Shown: positions 55,001-61,500 of the stretch, piece after piece
Numbering within the stretch: the first letter of the stretch is position 1
Layout: each line of letters starts with the position of its first letter
Assembly (NCBI GenBank): GCA_019155185.1
Contig: CM032798.1
Coordinates: 7,267,501-7,331,500 of the forward strand
Source: Beaufortia kweichowensis
Taxonomy: Eukaryota > Chordata > Actinopteri > Cypriniformes > Gastromyzontidae
Length of the DNA stretch: 64,000 nucleotides
Direction of reading: 5' to 3'
Translations under genes and position numbers: made by a program
The notes under the pieces: generated by a model
What the model was told of the DNA's origin: nothing
The model's database searches: none
The model's input: only the letters and a program-made list of their open reading frames with translations

Positions 55001-55525
55001 TTGTACTGTTATTCTCTATCGAATGTTGCAGAAGGTGCCGTGAAGTCTTTAAACACAGCGTGAACACCACATCCACAGACATCAGTAGGAAAACAATAAA
55101 AATTCAAAACCCACATTCTGAGTGCACACACACACACATGCAAAATCAAAACCTCAAGACTGCCATCCATTACAGCTCACATGACTGAATAATCTAATTA
55201 TCTGACAACCACAAGAGTAACAGTAGGAGAGAATAAAAAAATGCAGAAAGAGCAGAGACGCTATACCTCTTGGATCGGCGGAGCATGCTTCTCTCCGGCA
55301 GGGAGAAATTGGAAAGCACGGTCCAGAAGGAGTCAGACATGATATTGCTGCTCTAACATGGCTGTCATCCAGAGATCAAAAATGGAAAAGCATTGGAGAA
55401 GAGAGAACAGCTGGCTAAACAAGTATGCTTCCTCTGATAGCAGGCACTAGGAGGATGTTCCTTCAATACTGCTAATGCCGGCAACCTGTGACATCGCTAG
55501 AGCTTGTGTGAGCCGCTGTCATGTG

Positions 55526-55593
<68 letters not shown>

Positions 55594-58500
55594 ATTAGTC
55601 ATCTAGATTTAGATCTAGATTTGTTTTCAGTTCTGAAATTGCTGTGCTGGGGAGCTTTAATTAGCATGTTGTACTTGACATGTAACTGTTATAAATTTCA
55701 TGTAAAGATGCTCGATTGTATCCAAAACATAACTTCCATACTACTATTTATCCGAATATTTATTAACCAATAAGTCAATTCTGCACATCACTAGTACACA
55801 GATAATAATAAGTAAGACCTTGAAATGAGAATATTACATCATGACTACCAATGGCAACTCACAGTACTAAAATTTTTTGAGAGAAATACATTTTATTGCT
55901 GTATGATCTGACAGCTAGAACTGTCTGGATTTGACAAGAGCAAAAGATGTATCTCTGGATAAAGTGACAGAATGACAGGGGATTAAAGTGCATGAATACA
56001 CACACACATAAATGCTGCAATATTCTGTCAACTAGTACAGAACAGCACAGAATAAGGGATATTTTTCAGTCTGGTGTAATTCTTTATTCCAGCAGGTCAA
56101 GAAAAAAGTGAAGTGCGGAATATGGAATGAGAAGATAAACAGTGCTGGTTGAAATGTTGTCTGTTTCTGTGCATATTTGTGAGCAGTTACAGTATACAGG
56201 GGGTAGATTGCAGGCAGGCATAGCAGCACTGTTTCACCTTCAGCTAACCATGGGCTCAATCGCTCTCGATACACATCAAAGAACAAACAGCTAGAGAGAG
56301 AAAACACCTCCACCCAAGACCACACACATCTATACACCAAACAAGCTGCAGGTAACCTCAGGATTTTATTTATTAATAATTCTGGTCCGTGGTGATGGGA
56401 TATGGTTTGGTGTGCACAGTGAGGTTCAAGGGACCATTAAATATTAGATTTGAAGTGATGAAGAATTGAAAACTTTGGTGTTTCTATAGGACAAAGCAAA
56501 TATAAAACTCTTTACCGTCTTTGTCCAATTTGAATTTTTCCACTAAAGCACACAAGATATATTGTGGTGGTATAACATGGATCATCAAGCTTGGAATAAA
56601 ATTGTGGTGTTTATGCATGCTGGCATTGCTAGCAAACCATGCACAAGTTCCTGTAAATTGTGGTTGTGGGTTTAATCCCTGAAACACACAAACTGATAAA
56701 AGACATGGATTGAATGCACTGTAAACCGCTAGATAAATGTGTCTGTAAAATGCGTAAATGTTAATGCAAAGCAGAATTTGTTAAAACCTAATGACACAGT
56801 ATCAGACTTAATAAAGATGCATTATAAATGTTGATATACAGCAGATAATACAAATCTATATTGTTTTGTCCATGTTTTGGAAGAAAAAAACTTCACACCA
56901 CAGCTCCAATTAAATTATATATTGCATATTCGTTTATAGTTTCTCTGCAAAATATATAAAAGCCACAAAAGCCATTTCCGATGTAGATTCACATGCAGGA
57001 ACTGTCTCATCCTAACTGAATTTTGGATAATTTTATTTGCTAGTCTTAGTTACGGTAGGCCAGTGGACCAACAAAACAGTGAAACTCAAAGTCTAAACAT
57101 AACAAAAAGATTTCAACTCAGTGAGACAAAATAGGAAATATGGAAAATAGAGTGTGAGTGTTTGGAAAATCACTTCTGAGTGTAGAAAGGGCACAAGAAG
57201 CTCCCTGCCTCTCGCTTGGACACCCTATTGACTTGAGCTCTATTACCTGCAGTTCTGAAAGGCTTTAAGACTTGATTTCCTACAGCTTCTCTGTCGGTAT
57301 AACCCTGCAGGGAACTGCAAAAAAACACCCATTCCGCTCTAAGATAACATCGTTTAGAAATAGGAAAAGGTGCTTGGTGCATCAAATCAATACACAGGGG
57401 AAATTAGCTTTCACACGAGAGGAAATCATTCTGAACATATTTTCTATTATTGCGATCACGATCAATAAAGGATGGATAGATCACAAGCAGGCAAGAAAAT
57501 AGATGAGCATGAATAAAACTGATTTTCTCAAGTTCGGTTGAATGCAGGTCCGAGAGAATACACACGGATCCGGATGCTCTCTAAATAACACACACACACA
57601 CACTAGCATTCCATAAGCCATGCTGTTTATTCTGTAGCTCTTAAAGGTATAATACGCACACATCGTGCCCCCACATTGCAAAAGTAAATATACAAGTAGA
57701 GGAATACCTGTCATCAAACAAAAGATCAGCGAGGGATTTAGGTAAGCACACACAGACCTAGAGCCAAATGGGACAGTACATGGTGTTCTGACATGCCAAA
57801 GCAGCTCATTAGTGCAGAGTTACTCGATCACATGCGTCTCCATTCAGAATCACTTTTATTCTGCTCTACAGGTGGTCGACACACTATATAGTTACTCTGT
57901 CATGTTTCTGTAGACTTGACTGAACAATGGGGCTGGGCTTTATTTTACAATGAAAATATTTTTTTTTACTAAAACATTGCAATATACAAAAAAGCCAAGA
58001 CTTGTGATCAGTGATCAGTTTTGTCTGACATTATAAATGAATTAGTGAATCATCAAGCAAACCAATCAGTGAATCACTATGCTTGATGAATCATCAAGCA
58101 AAACATTATTCTCTCAAGTTGTGATAAGTCGACTCTAGAAAATATAATGGCAAAAGAAAGTGCATTACCACAACATCCACACTGTTGTGTATTATTAATA
58201 CATAAGCAAATAACTTTAAATATATTGCAAAAAAATAATTCATTAACTAACTATAATGCAAAGCAGCATACAAAGAATCGCCACAACAAATTATTGCCAT
58301 CAACAAGCAAAAAATAAATTGGGCAAAGTTTTATTACATCACACAGACAATCCCCAATTGGGTAACCAAGTGACTTGCTCAAGGGCACAAAGGCAATGGC
58401 TCATGACTCAGAGATCGAACCATCAATTTTACACATGCCAGTCCTGAGACTGTAGCCACTACACAACACAACCCGGTAAGTTAAAATATATGAGACACAC

Positions 58501-61500
58501 AATAGTTTTAGTACCACATCAAAGCTGCATGCCGTGGTGAGCGAGGTTAGACCGTATCTTAACCTTACCTCCACAGGAAAGGCGTTGGTGCTAGGGGCGA
58601 GCACAGGGGCAGATGCAGGTCCCTCGGGTCCACCAGGGGACGGAAGGAAGAGAGCAGAAGGGGAGGTAGGGGAGAAGAGATGATGCAGTAGGCTGCTGTT
58701 GCCATGACAACGGTACTGAGCAGTTGGCCAGATTCTTTTAAGTGAACATGGCAAGAAAGGAAAGCAAGGAGCGGTATGAATGGATTAAAAAAAGCTTTGA
58801 GTGTTTGTCCTTGTGTTTATGTGTAGAGGGCATGGAAAGGCAGGATGACCTGCGGTTCATAAACATGACCAAGGCAAAGGCTTAATATGACAATATGTCA
58901 CAGATTCCACTTCAGTTTATGCCCACACTTCAACCAGGCAGTGTAAACTGTTCCTGCCTTCAAGTATAAGCTCTTGTAAACATGGAAAAAAATATACTGT
59001 TTGTGTTGTTTGACAGTCAGTTGCCCTGGGATTCCTGGGAGATATTGGTGACAGGCTTTTTTAGCCTACACACTCAGAAAAAAGTAGGCACACTAAAGCT
59101 AAAAGCTGGTTGGTTTGGAATGGTTGACAGTTCTGCCAGGCTCTCCCTGCCTCCACTTCGGGCAACTTTCACAGTTTTCCAGAATAAAGATGAGACTTTA
59201 CTTATAAATCCAGTCACAAATCAATAGATGATTAGGATCGTGAATTTAATTGTGTGAATTTGTCTCAGATGCGAACTGTAAAAAGAAATGTCTGTATCAT
59301 TACCCTAAGTACTTCAATCCTGCTATACAATGCAATTTACTGATTTTTCCCATATACAGTAAGCCTTTTTAATGGCTATTTGATTGTTTCATTAGATTTT
59401 GCTGTGACGGTTTATTCACCTCAGAAGCAACACAGCAAAGAAATCAAATGTGATTTTTCAAAATTACTAATGCATAGGTAGGGCAATACAAATGTCATTT
59501 GTTAATATTTGTTATAATTTTTTATGTTAATCTCATTTAACATATAATATATAACATATATTAAAGAATATGACATATATTTAACATATTTATTAAGCAT
59601 TATTTTGTTAGATAAATGATAATCTATCAAATAAAACAAATAAAATTGTTTATTAAGTAAATACAGTACCTGAGACACTGCCCGTTAATTTATTGTTTTT
59701 CCACATAAAATCATCCTACATACAATGTGAAAAACATTCTGTGAAAATAAAACCTTGAAATACTTATTGTTGACTGAGTAATGACATGCCAAAGATGGAA
59801 ATCACAATAATATTTTTAAGTGAAATCAAACTTTTATGCTTATTTGATTTTAAGTATTTAGTCTGGTTTTTACAGACAGGGTCACATATATTTTAATCAG
59901 CAATTGTTTGTTAAATACCCTTTGCAGTGTGCTTGCAGCTATGGATTTTTAATGTTCCCTGCACAACTTGATGTCTGGAATACAAGGTTCTGAAAGCAAA
60001 AACCCCAAAATGGCTTTTAAGATAACTGCTTTTGTTAATAAACACTATATACAACTTCTTTAGTGGTAAAACTATGTTGATTCATCAAATCCTGTACTCT
60101 CAGAAAGTGGGCCAGGGTCGAGTGTGTCTTCCTGCGTAATGCGAGTCTAGAGCGGACAGGGCAAGAGGAGCTGACTGGGCAGTAAGCTGGCATTTGACAT
60201 GACTGAATCATGCACAAACACAAACATACTCTGCTGAGGAAGGACTTCGCTTGCATTTCCCTAAGTGTTTCTGGCTCTGTTTGGTTGTGTTTGGAAGCTG
60301 TAAACTGAGCCACACACTGTGGCTGTCAATCAATTGGACCGAGAGCTAGAAATTCAGGCACAACTGAGTGCATAAGGGTAAAGAAGGTATCTGGTTCCCC
60401 GAGAAAGAGCGAGAGAGAACCTGGTGCTTTAGTGCCAGGAGGTCAGGGACTGTGGTCTGTTTGTGTAGAGCAAATGCTGTGGTCATGTTTAGAAACCTCA
60501 ACAGCTAGTTGTGCATTGTGCACTACAAAAATGAACGAGACCATGCCAGCTGCTTTCAAGTTCAAAGTATCAAATGAGGAACAAAAAACATCTGTCAACC
60601 ACTATATGTATAATTTACTTGCTTATATTTTTCAGGTATTAAATGTTAATTTGAGAGCTAAAGCAACTCTTACTGTAAATGCAGGTTTGGTGCTCCAAGT
60701 CTTTCCCTTCTTTTCTTCATTTTCAGATTTAATGAAAGCACAGCGACTGACAAGCTAGATCAACTTAAAGGTGAAACGCTGCTGCCCAAATACCCAAATA
60801 CAAGATTGCTGAATCACCTAGAGAACTACAAAGACTGATTCTGAAAGTTTTAGCAATTCCAGCCATGGCTTCTTAGTCTTCAGCAGAAACATCAACTTTC
60901 AGACTATGATGTGTCTTGATCCAGCCTCAGGTTGACCGCTGCCACAACGAGTATCCCGTATTGTGTGAGCCAGGTCATGATGGCATTCGAAGCTAAATGT
61001 TAGTACTCACAAAGTTGTGTCCTGGAAATTTATGTCTTTCTGAGCACCACAATGTACCATAACATCAGTCCGATGAAAGGATAATATGTAATATATAACA
61101 TTTCCACAGTGATCAGGCAAATCAGACATCAACAGTGAGCAAAGCTTCTCTCTTCCGAACTCTGACTGTCCTGCCAACGCACATACACTAGAGCTCAGAT
61201 TGAGAGGACATTCTCATGATATCACAAGACCCTGGGGGAGGTGCAGCTGTTACCCCCACCTCACCCAGGTCCATCCCCGTACATATACACACACTTCTGG
61301 GAACCAAGAGAACATCAATGTTCTATCCAGCTTTCAGCTAAATGTAGCTCCTCACACCAGAAAGGGAACAACAGGCAGGAACAAAGAGCAGGGGGCATTA
61401 ACATGTACGCTAAGCCTGAATCATTTCAACACAGACACACACAACTGCAGGAATGTCTGATTCAATTACTGACACATGATCAATAGTTCTGTGGGGGGTT

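Noticed and set aside
58001..58105. Possible CRISPR-like short repeats (GAATCATCAAGCAAA)
   Set aside because: There are only two or three imperfect copies with irregular spacing, in a vertebrate intron; simple local duplication.
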